From an uncultured Clostridium sp. (lineage in GTDB: Bacteria > Bacillota > Clostridia > Lachnospirales > Lachnospiraceae), in the NCBI GenBank assembly GCA_934438135.1, contig CAKSBP010000019.1, positions 1 to 64,000 on the forward strand: a stretch of 64,000 nt of DNA, written 5' to 3'. Below the pieces are notes generated by a model. The model was not told the origin of the DNA. It made no database searches and was given only the letters and a program-made list of their open reading frames with translations. Positions 8,983 through 18,010 of the stretch are shown here, piece by piece. Every line of letters starts with the position of its first letter. Within the stretch, counting starts at the first letter, position 1. The position numbers were made by a program, and so were the translations under genes.

Positions 8983-9600
8983 TTATTTAATGTAGCGGAT
9001 GATGTATTTATACACATAATATCCGATTAGAGATATCATAATTCCTTTCAAAATATTAAACGGACAGATTCCTACTACAATTAAAGTTGCAAGGCTGTGA
9101 ATCGTAGGTACTGTTTTTGATGCACCTGCAAGAATGCCATCTAATCCACCGAAAATCTTTGCATACAGTGGAATTAATACAAAATAATTAGCAATTGCAC
9201 CTACTATTGTCATACAAATCGTTCCTGCTGCAAACGCCAGAATTATTTTCTTTCCCTGACGATATCTTTTAAACAGGAAACAGACTGGCACCATATAGGA
9301 TGATAAAATAATGAAATTTGCAAACTCACCAACTCCTCCTGTATAGGTATTGGTAATTGCTTTTACTAGATTTTTAATCAATTCAATCAAGACTGCAGCT
9401 GCCGGTCCATAAGCCAGGCCTGCTACAAATGCTGGGATATCACTGAATTCTACTTCTAGAAAGCCAAGATAAGCCACTGGCAGTTTAATCAGCATTAAAA
9501 TATAAGATAATGCCGCAAACATTGAAACGATTACCATCTGTTTTGTTGAAATTCTTTTTTTAGTTTTAGCTGTTGCTGCATATGCAGATTTTTCTGACAT
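8983..9600 (-). CDS. ribU: ECF transporter S component, riboflavin-specific RibU
   Basis: This is a 205-residue, very hydrophobic protein with five to six membrane helices, the shape of an energy-coupling-factor substrate-binding subunit. It works with the shared EcfA-EcfA'-EcfT module encoded elsewhere. Riboflavin specificity is inferred mainly from the FMN riboswitch in its leader, supported by RibU-like VEFSDIPAFVAGLAYGP (about 49-65). The ATG at 9598-9600 has an AGGGAGGAA ribosome binding site. It is monocistronic. Confidence 0.92.
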   Translation of the reverse strand: MSEKSAYAATAKTKKRISTKQMVIVSMFAALSYILMLIKLPVAYLGFLEVEFSDIPAFVAGLAYGPAAAVLIELIKNLVKAITNTYTGGVGEFANFIILSSYMVPVCFLFKRYRQGKKIILAFAAGTICMTIVGAIANYFVLIPLYAKIFGGLDGILAGASKTVPTIHSLATLIVVGICPFNILKGIMISLIGYYVYKYIIRYIK

Positions 9601-9652
9601 ATAAATTCCTCCCTTATTTAGGGTTCTTCTGATGGAATGGGTAACACGAATG

Positions 9653-9686
9653 AAAAAAGCCCCGATATTTTACTATCAGGGCTTTT
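9653..9686 (-). terminator. Regulatory terminator of the FMN riboswitch
   Basis: On the minus strand, GCCCTGATA and TATCGGGGC form a nine-base-pair stem followed by TTTTTT, located between the aptamer and the ribU start. It is the likely expression platform: FMN binding should favour this terminator and switch ribU off. Confidence 0.85.
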
Positions 9687-9721
9687 CCTTATAAATATTT
9701 CGTTCTATTTATAAAGTCATG

Positions 9722-9845
9722 TTATTCTTCTCACATCCAGACTTTACTGTCGGTTTTGGAATTACACCAAATCAGCCAAATGCATTCCTGCATTGGCTCG
9801 CGGACTTTACCGCCGGTCGGGAATCACACCCTGCCCCGAAGAACT
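9722..9845 (-). promoter_or_regulatory. FMN riboswitch (RFN element)
   Basis: On the minus strand the conserved blocks of the RFN aptamer appear in order: CTTCGGGGCAGGGTG, ATTCCCGACCGGCGGT, AGTCCGCGAGCC, GGTGTAATTCC and CCGACAGTAAAGTCTGGATG. The outer stem closes between about 9843 and 9723. It is followed by an intrinsic terminator and ribU, so riboflavin uptake should be repressed by FMN. Confidence 0.96.
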
Positions 9846-9934
9846 CTCTTTTTTATTATTTTTATATTTATTTTTTATCATATGCCAATACTTGAGAATT
9901 GTCAACAGGAATGTATTAATTCCTATCCTGCTTC

Positions 9935-12076
9935 CTATAATTTCATAGTTAACTGAATCCGTTTCTTTTGTAAATCTACGCTTAACACTTTTACATCCAC
10001 AACATCCCCTACACTAACAACATCCAGCGGATGTTTTACAAATCGTTTGCTGGATAATTCAGAAATATGAACCAATCCATCCTGATGCACACCGATATCA
10101 ACAAATGCACCAAAGTCAATTACATTACGAACAGTTCCTTTTAAAACCATTCCCGGCTCTAAATCTTTCATTTCCAGGACATCTGTTCTTAAAATCGGCT
10201 TTGGCATCTCGTCACGAGGATCCCTGCCTGGCTTTTCTAATTCTTTGATAATATCCTGTAAGGTAATTTCGCCAATTCCTAAATCCTGTGCCAGCTTTTT
10301 GGTATCTTTTGCAAGAAGAGATAAGCCGGTCAGACCGCCTTTTACATCAGAAAGCTGGTACCCTAGTTTCTCCAATAATTTTTGGGCTGCATCATATGTT
10401 TCGGGATGGACACTGGTTGCATCCAGTGGATTCTTTCCATCAGTAATGCGCATAAATCCAGCACACTGTTCATAAGCCTTTGGCCCAAGCTTAGCAACTT
10501 TTAAAAGCTGCTTTCTTTCAGTAAAACGACCATTCTCTTCACGATACTGTACAATATTTTTTGCAATTGCTTTAGAAATACCTGAAATATATTCTAATAA
10601 GGATGCCGATGCAGTATTTAAATCCACACCAACTTTATTTACACAGCCTTCGACTACACCATTTAATGCTTCGGTCAGCTTCTTCTGGTTCATATCATGC
10701 TGATACTGTCCAACACCAATGGACTTCGGATCGATTTTAACCAGTTCCGCTAATGGATCCTGAAGACGTCTTGCAATAGAGGCTGCACTTCTCTGTCCAA
10801 CATCAAAATTCGGGAACTCTTCTGTGGCAAGCTTGCTGGCAGAATATACACTGGCACCAGCCTCATTTACAATTACATACTGAACCGGCTTCTTAATTTC
10901 CTTTAACATGTCCACAATTACCATCTCAGATTCTCGGGATGCTGTTCCATTTCCTACTGAAATCAGAGAGATATTATACTGATCAATCAACTTCTTCACG
11001 ATTCGCTTTGCTTCTTCTACTTTATTCTGTGGCTCGGTCGGGTAAACAACAACCGTATCTAATACCTTTCCAGTTTCATCGACTACTGCAAGCTTACAGC
11101 CGGTACGGAATGCAGGATCCCATCCAAGTACTACTTTTCCCACGATTGGAGGCTGCATTAAAAGCTGCTCTAAGTTCTTACCAAATACTTTAATGGCTCC
11201 ATCTTCTGCTGCTTCTGTTAAATCATTTCTGATTTCACGTTCGATAGCAGGTGAAATCAGACGTTTGTAACTGTCCTCTACCACTTCTTTTAATACTGGA
11301 GTGGTAATAGGGTTGTCTCTGGTAATGACTTTCTTCTCCAGATACATTAAAATCCTTTCTTCTGGAGCAGTAATCTTCACGTTCAGAATTTTTTCCTTTT
11401 CACCACGGTTTAGGGCAAGGATTCTATGACCAGCCACTTTCTTTAATGGCTCCTCATAATCATAATACATTTCATAAACAGTTTTTTCTTTTGGATTCTT
11501 TGCCAGAGAAGTTAACATGCCTTCCTGCATCGTTACCTTACGGATATGCATACGGTAATCTGCTTCATCAGAAACAGACTCAGCGAGAATATCCATAGCA
11601 CCTGCAATGGCTTCTTTTACAGAACCAACTTCTTTTTCTTTTGAAACATATTTTTCCGCTTCTTCTTCAAGAGGAACGTTGGTCATCTGAAGACGAATAA
11701 CTGCTGCAAGACCATCAAGTCCTTTTTCCTTGGCAATGGTTGCTCTGGTTCTTCGTTTCGGACGATATGGACGATACAAATCTTCTACTACGACCTGTGT
11801 CTTTGCTTCCAGAATCTGTTTTCTTAATTCAGCTGTCAGTTTGCCCTGCTCCTCAATGCTTGCAAGTACCTGCTGTTTTTTCTCTTCTAAGTTTCTTAAA
11901 TATGTTAATCGTTCGTTTAAATTACGCAGCTGTTCATCATTTAATGAACCATGCTGCTCTTTTCGGTATCTGGCGATAAAAGGAATAGTGTTCCCCGCAT
12001 CAATCAGCTTTACTGTGGCTTCTACCTGCCAGAGTTCAATATTTAGTTCATCTTTAATCTGTTTTAATATGTCCAT
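9935..12076 (-). CDS. tex: Tex family RNA-binding transcription accessory protein
   Basis: Tex is a conserved cytosolic nucleic-acid-binding protein. At 713 residues this is normal length. The order is an N-terminal Tex domain, a YqgF/RuvC-like fold around DPAFRTGCKLAVVDETG (about 318-334), a helix-hairpin-helix region (GVDLNTASASLLEYISGI) and a C-terminal S1 domain (about 640-710, GTVRNVIDFGAFVDIGVHQ). It has a possible role in transcription fidelity or virulence in other species; the molecular job is not settled. It is monocistronic, upstream of the ribU riboswitch. Confidence 0.93.
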   Translation of the reverse strand: MDILKQIKDELNIELWQVEATVKLIDAGNTIPFIARYRKEQHGSLNDEQLRNLNERLTYLRNLEEKKQQVLASIEEQGKLTAELRKQILEAKTQVVVEDLYRPYRPKRRTRATIAKEKGLDGLAAVIRLQMTNVPLEEEAEKYVSKEKEVGSVKEAIAGAMDILAESVSDEADYRMHIRKVTMQEGMLTSLAKNPKEKTVYEMYYDYEEPLKKVAGHRILALNRGEKEKILNVKITAPEERILMYLEKKVITRDNPITTPVLKEVVEDSYKRLISPAIEREIRNDLTEAAEDGAIKVFGKNLEQLLMQPPIVGKVVLGWDPAFRTGCKLAVVDETGKVLDTVVVYPTEPQNKVEEAKRIVKKLIDQYNISLISVGNGTASRESEMVIVDMLKEIKKPVQYVIVNEAGASVYSASKLATEEFPNFDVGQRSAASIARRLQDPLAELVKIDPKSIGVGQYQHDMNQKKLTEALNGVVEGCVNKVGVDLNTASASLLEYISGISKAIAKNIVQYREENGRFTERKQLLKVAKLGPKAYEQCAGFMRITDGKNPLDATSVHPETYDAAQKLLEKLGYQLSDVKGGLTGLSLLAKDTKKLAQDLGIGEITLQDIIKELEKPGRDPRDEMPKPILRTDVLEMKDLEPGMVLKGTVRNVIDFGAFVDIGVHQDGLVHISELSSKRFVKHPLDVVSVGDVVDVKVLSVDLQKKRIQLTMKL

Positions 12077-12240
12077 AGCGGTTCCTTTCTTATTGAGTTT
12101 GCTTACATTATAGCCATTTGAAGATGGAATAACAACCTGTTGTTGGCGACAAATTTCGCAGAAAGAAGTAATACCTTTGTACTCTATTTAAACATTTATA
12201 GAGGTTTCTAAAATGGTATGTTCTTAATACGCTAGAAAAT

Positions 12241-12255
12241 GATATAATTTATATC
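12241..12255 (+). promoter_or_regulatory. Promoter -10 with overlapping palindrome before the DUF4157 gene
   Basis: TATAAT at 12243-12248 lies inside a perfect 15-base inverted repeat (GATATAA, one central base, TTATATC). The -35 region around 12220-12226 is poor (GTTCTT). A weak -35 and a palindrome over the -10 are what a regulated promoter might look like. Start codon 12301 has AAAGGAG upstream. Confidence 0.5.
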
Positions 12256-12300
12256 ATCAGAAAAACAATCAGAATACAAATTTAAGAAAGGAGTTTTGAA

Positions 12301-14550
12301 ATGTATTGCGAAAAAATGAAAGAGAGTTCCTTTATAAATACTCAAAAAAATGATAAATCTGTAAACAAAACAGAAGCATATACAAATAACCATCCTTTAC
12401 AATTTCGTACATCTGACTTTGTTGCAATTCCTGAGCTGTCAAAACGTAAAAATCAAACAGGGCTTCCCGATAACTTAAAAACAGGAATAGAAAATATATC
12501 TGGCATTTCCATGGAGGATGTTCATGTTCACTATAATTCACCAAAGCCTACACAGTTTCAGGCATTAGCTTTTACAAGTGGGACAGATATTCATATTGGA
12601 CCAGGACAAGAGGAACATCTTCCTCATGAAGCATGGCATGTAGTACAGCAAAAGCAGGGAAGAGTTTCAGTAACGGAAACCATAAATGGCACTCGTGCTA
12701 ATACAGAGCAAAGATTAGAGCAAGAAGCCGATGACATGGGTAAGAAAGCATTGCAGTTTTATAAAAAAGATATTATAACACCCTTGAAAAATGAGCACTT
12801 GCATGGTCAAAACATGTTCAGAGATATCGTTCAAATGAAAACAGAAATTAAACGTAAGCCTGGGGAATCATTTAATCTAAAAAAAATAGACTTATCCCCC
12901 GATAAATGTATAAATCACAAATTTAACGTTCAAAGTGAATCTGGATATCAGCGAGGCTATATAGGGACATCCATTGTTTATTCACTAGAAAAAGGTGCAT
13001 CAGATCTTGCTAAGAAATATGCAGAACAATCAAATGCATGGAGTGAAAAAGAAAGGAGTGCACGATTAGGCGTTAGTTTTGTATTTAATCATAATAATCT
13101 ACGTCAAAAAAAAGATGATAGCAACGCAGTTACAAATGTTTTATACAGCCACATCTGGTTAAGTTCAAGAGGAATTTCAAATTATATGGAATTTGTCAAA
13201 TGGTGTGTATCTTTTAAATATGGTGACATTGACATTACATTTAATAGCTTTGAAGATTTATTTGATAAGTATGAGTTTTATAAGAGCTCTTCAGCACCGC
13301 AGAACCAGACAAATCCAGATAGTCAAGTGTCTCAAACAAAAGCAAGTACTACAAACTTATCAATTGAGAATCCTAGCATTATTCAAAAGGAACTAAATAC
13401 AATTGCAATGGAACATGTCCCTTATGGTCTATTAAGAACAAAGGCAACAGACAATGCATTAGAGCTAAAATCACAAATAGAAGAAAATTTAAAGCCAGCC
13501 AGACAAAACGAAAGTGCTTCTACTGATACAGTAAAAAGAAGAGTTTATATCCATTCTGTAGATACAGATGCCCCTAGCTTTGAAACAGAAAATAAATTAA
13601 AAGTGTTAAATGCTTATGATAATATTCTCAATACTGGAGCACAGAATCCTGCTTGGAAAGATCCTGCTTTTTTGATTGGAGGATATAATTTGGGGTCTAA
13701 ACCTGATGACATGAACGATGATGACTATTTCGAAACTGTATTTGCAAATTATGCTGATCGTATCGTTCGAAAAGGTATTTATGATAAAACGGGAATGGTA
13801 GTTTACCCTACCGAACCTAATTTTCTCTTTAAAGCAAAGACATATAAAAAGCTAAAAAATACATCTGCATCACCAGCTTGGGGTACTAAAAGCTCAGAAG
13901 GATACAATCTATTATTAAAATATTTATCATATAGAAAAAAACGAAAAAAAAGTATCTACAGAAAACCAAAAGATAAACTTACTCCTATTAACAAGCAGTC
14001 TGCAATTTTATATGATGATAATGCTTCCATACCAACAGGACTTGATGCTGGCGGAAAAAGGCTTCGGGTATACAGTGGTAAAAAAGTCAGTCCTGATATA
14101 GCAAAACTTATAGAAAAATTAAATAAAAATTTATCTGTTTTTTTTCCAATACCTGCAGAAGGAGTTATTCCAATCGGAAGGCAATATGCAGTTCAAGCGC
14201 AGTCATGGGTTAACCCTGACCGGATTTATTATCACTGGAAAAAAACTATAGAGGCAATGCCGCTACATCTTGTCAAAACAGACAATTCTGAAATAGAAAT
14301 AACCGCACAAAAACTTCCAAAAAATTTCGAAGATAACTTTATAAATTACTTTTCCACTCATTTAACAGTTCCACTTATTCGAATGATAGAGACCGATACT
14401 ATAGAAGATATACCCACACTTACAGAAAATACATTATTTAAATCTTTAGTAGCAGGTATACCTTTTGACGACATACAAAATAATCCCTATAAAGGAATGG
14501 TTGATTTCGACGGTATGATTAATGAAATCTGGCATGGCACACAGCATTAA
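12301..14550 (+). CDS. Orphan DUF4157 (eCIS core domain) protein with unknown C-terminal region
   Basis: This 749-residue protein has no signal peptide. Residues about 55-147 match the DUF4157/eCIS-core domain: LPDNLKTGIENISGISM, the HEAWH zinc-protease-like motif (109-113) followed by VVQQ, and LEQEADDMG (139-147) as a likely third ligand region. In other bacteria this domain marks toxins or cargo linked to extracellular contractile injection systems, or polymorphic toxins. The other 600 residues are not recognisable to me; residues 340-365 are a Ser/Thr/Asn/Gln-rich linker. It is the only plus-strand gene among minus-strand housekeeping genes, has its own promoter and terminator, and is AT-rich, all consistent with acquisition. 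No contractile tail genes are in the window. Confidence 0.8.
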   Translation: MYCEKMKESSFINTQKNDKSVNKTEAYTNNHPLQFRTSDFVAIPELSKRKNQTGLPDNLKTGIENISGISMEDVHVHYNSPKPTQFQALAFTSGTDIHIGPGQEEHLPHEAWHVVQQKQGRVSVTETINGTRANTEQRLEQEADDMGKKALQFYKKDIITPLKNEHLHGQNMFRDIVQMKTEIKRKPGESFNLKKIDLSPDKCINHKFNVQSESGYQRGYIGTSIVYSLEKGASDLAKKYAEQSNAWSEKERSARLGVSFVFNHNNLRQKKDDSNAVTNVLYSHIWLSSRGISNYMEFVKWCVSFKYGDIDITFNSFEDLFDKYEFYKSSSAPQNQTNPDSQVSQTKASTTNLSIENPSIIQKELNTIAMEHVPYGLLRTKATDNALELKSQIEENLKPARQNESASTDTVKRRVYIHSVDTDAPSFETENKLKVLNAYDNILNTGAQNPAWKDPAFLIGGYNLGSKPDDMNDDDYFETVFANYADRIVRKGIYDKTGMVVYPTEPNFLFKAKTYKKLKNTSASPAWGTKSSEGYNLLLKYLSYRKKRKKSIYRKPKDKLTPINKQSAILYDDNASIPTGLDAGGKRLRVYSGKKVSPDIAKLIEKLNKNLSVFFPIPAEGVIPIGRQYAVQAQSWVNPDRIYYHWKKTIEAMPLHLVKTDNSEIEITAQKLPKNFEDNFINYFSTHLTVPLIRMIETDTIEDIPTLTENTLFKSLVAGIPFDDIQNNPYKGMVDFDGMINEIWHGTQH

Positions 14551-14594
14551 CAACTCTATCTTTATACAGTCGTTTTGAACAGGCTAAATCCGTA

Positions 14595-14647
14595 GGAAAA
14601 GAGGCATCCGAACACATTCGTATTCCAATGCCTCTTCCTTTTTATTT
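14595..14647. terminator. Bidirectional terminator between DUF4157 gene and yhfC
   Basis: GGAAAAGAGGCAT and ATGCCTCTTCC can pair around a roughly 20-base loop, followed by TTTTTATTTTT on the plus strand. It separates the convergent DUF4157 and yhfC genes and can serve both. Confidence 0.75.
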
Positions 14648-15526
14648 TTAAAATTTAGGAAACTGCTCTTTTTCCTCTGCCTTAATAAATCCATTCTGCA
14701 CTGCAACTCCGTCCATCTGAGGTTTTAATTTCTCAACAAAACGGAACATTGCATATGTGACTACTATCAGATAAGCAAAAAGGATAATATATCCCGTCGT
14801 CTGTGAAATTCCACTTCCTACGCTTCCATCCATCATTCCTTCCACAACACCTGGCACAAAATTAACCATTGTGTGGATAAACATCGTAACAAGCATTCCA
14901 AAAACTTCTCTGCCCTTCATAATAAGATATCCTAACAGAACTGTAAGCATTACCTGAATGCATAAAAACAATACTCTTTCTGCTAAATCACAGTAGTAAG
15001 AACTCATTTTTGTATTCACTACCGTATCTATCAGTGTGTCAATATCTGACTGCGCTGCCCCTGTATCTTTCATTGCATCCTCAATTAATCCATTATTAAT
15101 CAATACGGCTGCTACAATATTGTTAATCAATGAATATCCTAAAATGAACATTGCTTCAACTCCACCATGTCCATAGCCTGCACTAAATGCTTTGTGATAA
15201 GTAATCCGGCCTTTCATCATGTATCTTAGTACAAACCATCTTCCAACCATTTCAAAAAATCCCGTTGACAGTGCCAGTAAAAAGGAATACAGGATGTAAT
15301 GACTGCTTACAAATCCGTCAAATGCAGGTCTTCCTGAAATCACATTCAGTATCGGCATTCTTAAGACTATTTGAGATATAAAAAATCCAAGTGCTCCTAA
15401 AAAGAACGCCGTAGCTACCCCTTTTTCTTTAAATTTTTTTACCATTACGAGTAAGCCAATTAACACTCCCAAAACGGTCGTGGCTAAAATGGAACACATC
15501 GTGGTTATTGCTGCTTCTGATATCAT
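14648..15526 (-). CDS. YhfC family intramembrane metalloprotease-like protein
   Basis: This 292-residue protein has about seven hydrophobic helices. GYGHGGVEAMF (about 116-126) is the signature of the YhfC family (PF10086), related to CPBP-type intramembrane proteases, where the His and Glu would bind metal. Its substrate is unknown. It follows lysC by 15 bases, so it may be the last gene of the aspartate-family operon, although nothing about it suggests amino acid metabolism. Confidence 0.82.
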   Translation of the reverse strand: MISEAAITTMCSILATTVLGVLIGLLVMVKKFKEKGVATAFFLGALGFFISQIVLRMPILNVISGRPAFDGFVSSHYILYSFLLALSTGFFEMVGRWFVLRYMMKGRITYHKAFSAGYGHGGVEAMFILGYSLINNIVAAVLINNGLIEDAMKDTGAAQSDIDTLIDTVVNTKMSSYYCDLAERVLFLCIQVMLTVLLGYLIMKGREVFGMLVTMFIHTMVNFVPGVVEGMMDGSVGSGISQTTGYIILFAYLIVVTYAMFRFVEKLKPQMDGVAVQNGFIKAEEKEQFPKF

Positions 15527-15541
15527 TCTTATCTCCTAAAC

Positions 15542-16753
15542 CTATTTTCCTAAACTAAATGCATCGTGTACTGCATTCATTGCGACATCAACATATTTTT
15601 CATCAATTAATACAGTTACACGGATTTCTGATGTAGAAATCTGTTTTATGTTCACACCACAGTCATATAAAGCTTCGAACATCTTAGCTGCAACGCCTGC
15701 GTTTGTCATCATTCCGGCACCTACAACAGATACCTTGGCAACATTCTTTTCTACGTCAACTTCATGACATTTTAAGCTGCCTGCTCTATGTCTTTCAATA
15801 ATTTCAACTGCTTCATCTGCTGCATCTGCTGCAACGGTAAAGGAAATATCTTTTGTACCATCACGTCCAACAGACTGTAAAATAATATCCACATTAATAT
15901 TATGATTTGCAAGATGGTTGAATAATTTAAATGCAACCCCTGGCTGATCCTCTAATCCGATTACTGCGATACGAGCAGTATTTTTATCACATGCTACACC
16001 ACTTACCAGCATTTTTTCCATATTTACTTCCTCCTTGACAACTGTCCCTTCGTTGGTATTTAGACTTGAACGAACTACTAACTGTACTCCGTATTTTTTC
16101 GCCAGTTCAACTGAACGGTTATGAAGTACTCCTGCTCCCAGTGTCGCAAGCTCTAACATCTCATCGTATGTGATTTCATCTAATTTTCTTGCACTTTTAA
16201 CGATTCTTGGATCAGCCGTAAATACACCGTCAACATCTGTGTAAATTTCACAGGCATCTGCATGCAGCGATGCTGCAAGTGCAACAGCTGTTGTATCGGA
16301 ACCCCCTCTTCCAAGTGTTGTATAATCGTCAAATTGGTTGATTCCCTGAAAACCGGTTACTACTACGATCTTTCTCTGTGAAAGTTCGCTCTTAATACGC
16401 TCTGTATCAATTCGTTTCAGTCTTGCATTTCCATAGACTGGAGTTGTATGCATTGCCACCTGAAATGCATTTAATGAAACTGCTGGAACTCCTAATGAAT
16501 TCATAGCCATCGCCATCAGGGCAACTGATGTCTGCTCACCAGTTGTTAAAAGCATATCCAGTTCTCTTTTTGTGGCATTCGGATTAATATCCTTTGCCTG
16601 TGCCAAAAGTACATCTGTCTGCTTTCCCATTGCGGACAATACAACTACAACATCATTTCCCTTATTGTACTCTTCAATACATCTTCTGGCTACATTAAAA
16701 ATTCTCTCTTTATCGGCTACAGAAGTACCGCCGAATTTTTTTACTATTAACAT
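15542..16753 (-). CDS. lysC: Aspartate kinase
   Basis: Aspartokinase phosphorylates L-aspartate, the first step toward lysine, methionine and threonine. The 403-residue monofunctional form starts with KFGGTSVAD (5-13), and GRGGSDTTAVALAA (about 146-159) lies in the kinase domain. Two ACT domains follow (about 262-400; IAVIGLEDQPGVA and VSVVGAGMMTNAGVAAKMF), which suggests allosteric control by lysine and/or threonine. It is 26 bases after the apgM-like gene in an operon with hom, so threonine synthesis is the likely output. No lysine riboswitch is seen. Confidence 0.95.
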   Translation of the reverse strand: MLIVKKFGGTSVADKERIFNVARRCIEEYNKGNDVVVVLSAMGKQTDVLLAQAKDINPNATKRELDMLLTTGEQTSVALMAMAMNSLGVPAVSLNAFQVAMHTTPVYGNARLKRIDTERIKSELSQRKIVVVTGFQGINQFDDYTTLGRGGSDTTAVALAASLHADACEIYTDVDGVFTADPRIVKSARKLDEITYDEMLELATLGAGVLHNRSVELAKKYGVQLVVRSSLNTNEGTVVKEEVNMEKMLVSGVACDKNTARIAVIGLEDQPGVAFKLFNHLANHNINVDIILQSVGRDGTKDISFTVAADAADEAVEIIERHRAGSLKCHEVDVEKNVAKVSVVGAGMMTNAGVAAKMFEALYDCGVNIKQISTSEIRVTVLIDEKYVDVAMNAVHDAFSLGK

Positions 16754-16779
16754 AGCTGCCTCCTAATTTTGTTCATTCC

Positions 16780-17988
16780 TTATTTGTTGTATTCTAAAAA
16801 TTCAGAAAGAAGAGTGTAACCTTCCTCTAAATAATTACCACTTAACTTCGCTTCTCTTTCGTTATAACTCCAGTCATGTTCTTCTTCTTTTGTGTTATCG
16901 TAAATCAGATATGGAACTGGATTACTCGTGTGGGTTCTTAATGCTATTGGTGTCGGATGATCTGGCATCACAAGCATTCTATAATCTACATCGGCCTTAT
17001 CAAGTTCTTGCTTAACAACTTTAATTACTTTGGAATCCAGAGACTGGATGGCTTCCAGCTTTCTCTCAACGCTTCCCTGGTGACCCATTTCATCAGGTGC
17101 CTCTACATGAATATATGCAAAGTCATATCCGTCCTGAACCAAAGCATTTACAGCTGCCATTGCTTTTCCCTGATAATTTGTATGAAGGGTACCATCAGCT
17201 CCTTCTACTTCTATGTTCTTAAGACCTGCTCCTACAGCAATTCCTTTTAATAAATCAACTGCAGAAATCATAACACCCTTTTTACCGGTCTTTTCTTTAA
17301 AGGAATCCAACGCTGGTTTGGTTCCTGCGCCCCAGAACCAGATTGAGTTCGCCTTATTCAGACCTTTTTTTGCTCTTTCTACATTTAGTGGATGATTGTT
17401 AAGAATATCATAACTCTTCTTCATCATATTCTTCAACAGTTCATTTTCTGGAAGATAACTTCCAATTACCTTTCCAAGGATATCATGTGGTGGTGTCAGT
17501 TCGACAACATCGCCCTTATCCCATATTAACAGATGTCGGTAGCTAGTTCCAACATAAAATTGAAACATTTCATTCTGAAGTTCCTTTTTTACTGCTTCTA
17601 ACAGTACTTTGGCATCTTCTGTTGATATTTCACTGGAACTATGATCGATAATTGTCTTCTGTTCATAAGGAAGATTATCATCAGAAACCGTTACAATATT
17701 GCAGCGGATTGCAATATCGGTATCTTTCATATCTACACCGATGCTTAACGCTTCCAATGGAGAACGCCCTGTATAATATTTTCTTGGATTATAACCGATT
17801 ACTGCCAGATTTGCGGTATCGCTGCCTGGATTCATTCCATCTGGTATTGTATGTACTAAACCAATTTTGGATTTCTTCGATAATTCATCCAAGAATGGTG
17901 TGGAGGCATATTCTAAAGGTGTTTTCCCCCCTAATGCCTCGATTGGCTCATCTGCCATCCCATCTCCTAAAACAACCACATATTTCAT
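16780..17988 (-). CDS. Cofactor-independent phosphoglycerate mutase-like protein, proposed homoserine kinase
   Basis: This 402-residue protein of the alkaline-phosphatase/iPGM superfamily has VVLGDGMAD near the N-terminus, HVEAPDEMGHQGS and MPDHPTP as metal-binding segments. A subfamily (TIGR02535) has been proposed from gene context to act as a homoserine kinase where thrB is missing; biochemistry is not settled as far as I know. Its place between hom and lysC here fits that proposal. The ATG at 17988 was chosen over an upstream start because GGGAGA lies seven bases before it and the longer form would overlap hom. Confidence 0.88.
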   Translation of the reverse strand: MKYVVVLGDGMADEPIEALGGKTPLEYASTPFLDELSKKSKIGLVHTIPDGMNPGSDTANLAVIGYNPRKYYTGRSPLEALSIGVDMKDTDIAIRCNIVTVSDDNLPYEQKTIIDHSSSEISTEDAKVLLEAVKKELQNEMFQFYVGTSYRHLLIWDKGDVVELTPPHDILGKVIGSYLPENELLKNMMKKSYDILNNHPLNVERAKKGLNKANSIWFWGAGTKPALDSFKEKTGKKGVMISAVDLLKGIAVGAGLKNIEVEGADGTLHTNYQGKAMAAVNALVQDGYDFAYIHVEAPDEMGHQGSVERKLEAIQSLDSKVIKVVKQELDKADVDYRMLVMPDHPTPIALRTHTSNPVPYLIYDNTKEEEHDWSYNEREAKLSGNYLEEGYTLLSEFLEYNK

Positions 17989-18010
17989 GTCTACATCTCC
18001 CAACCTGCTT

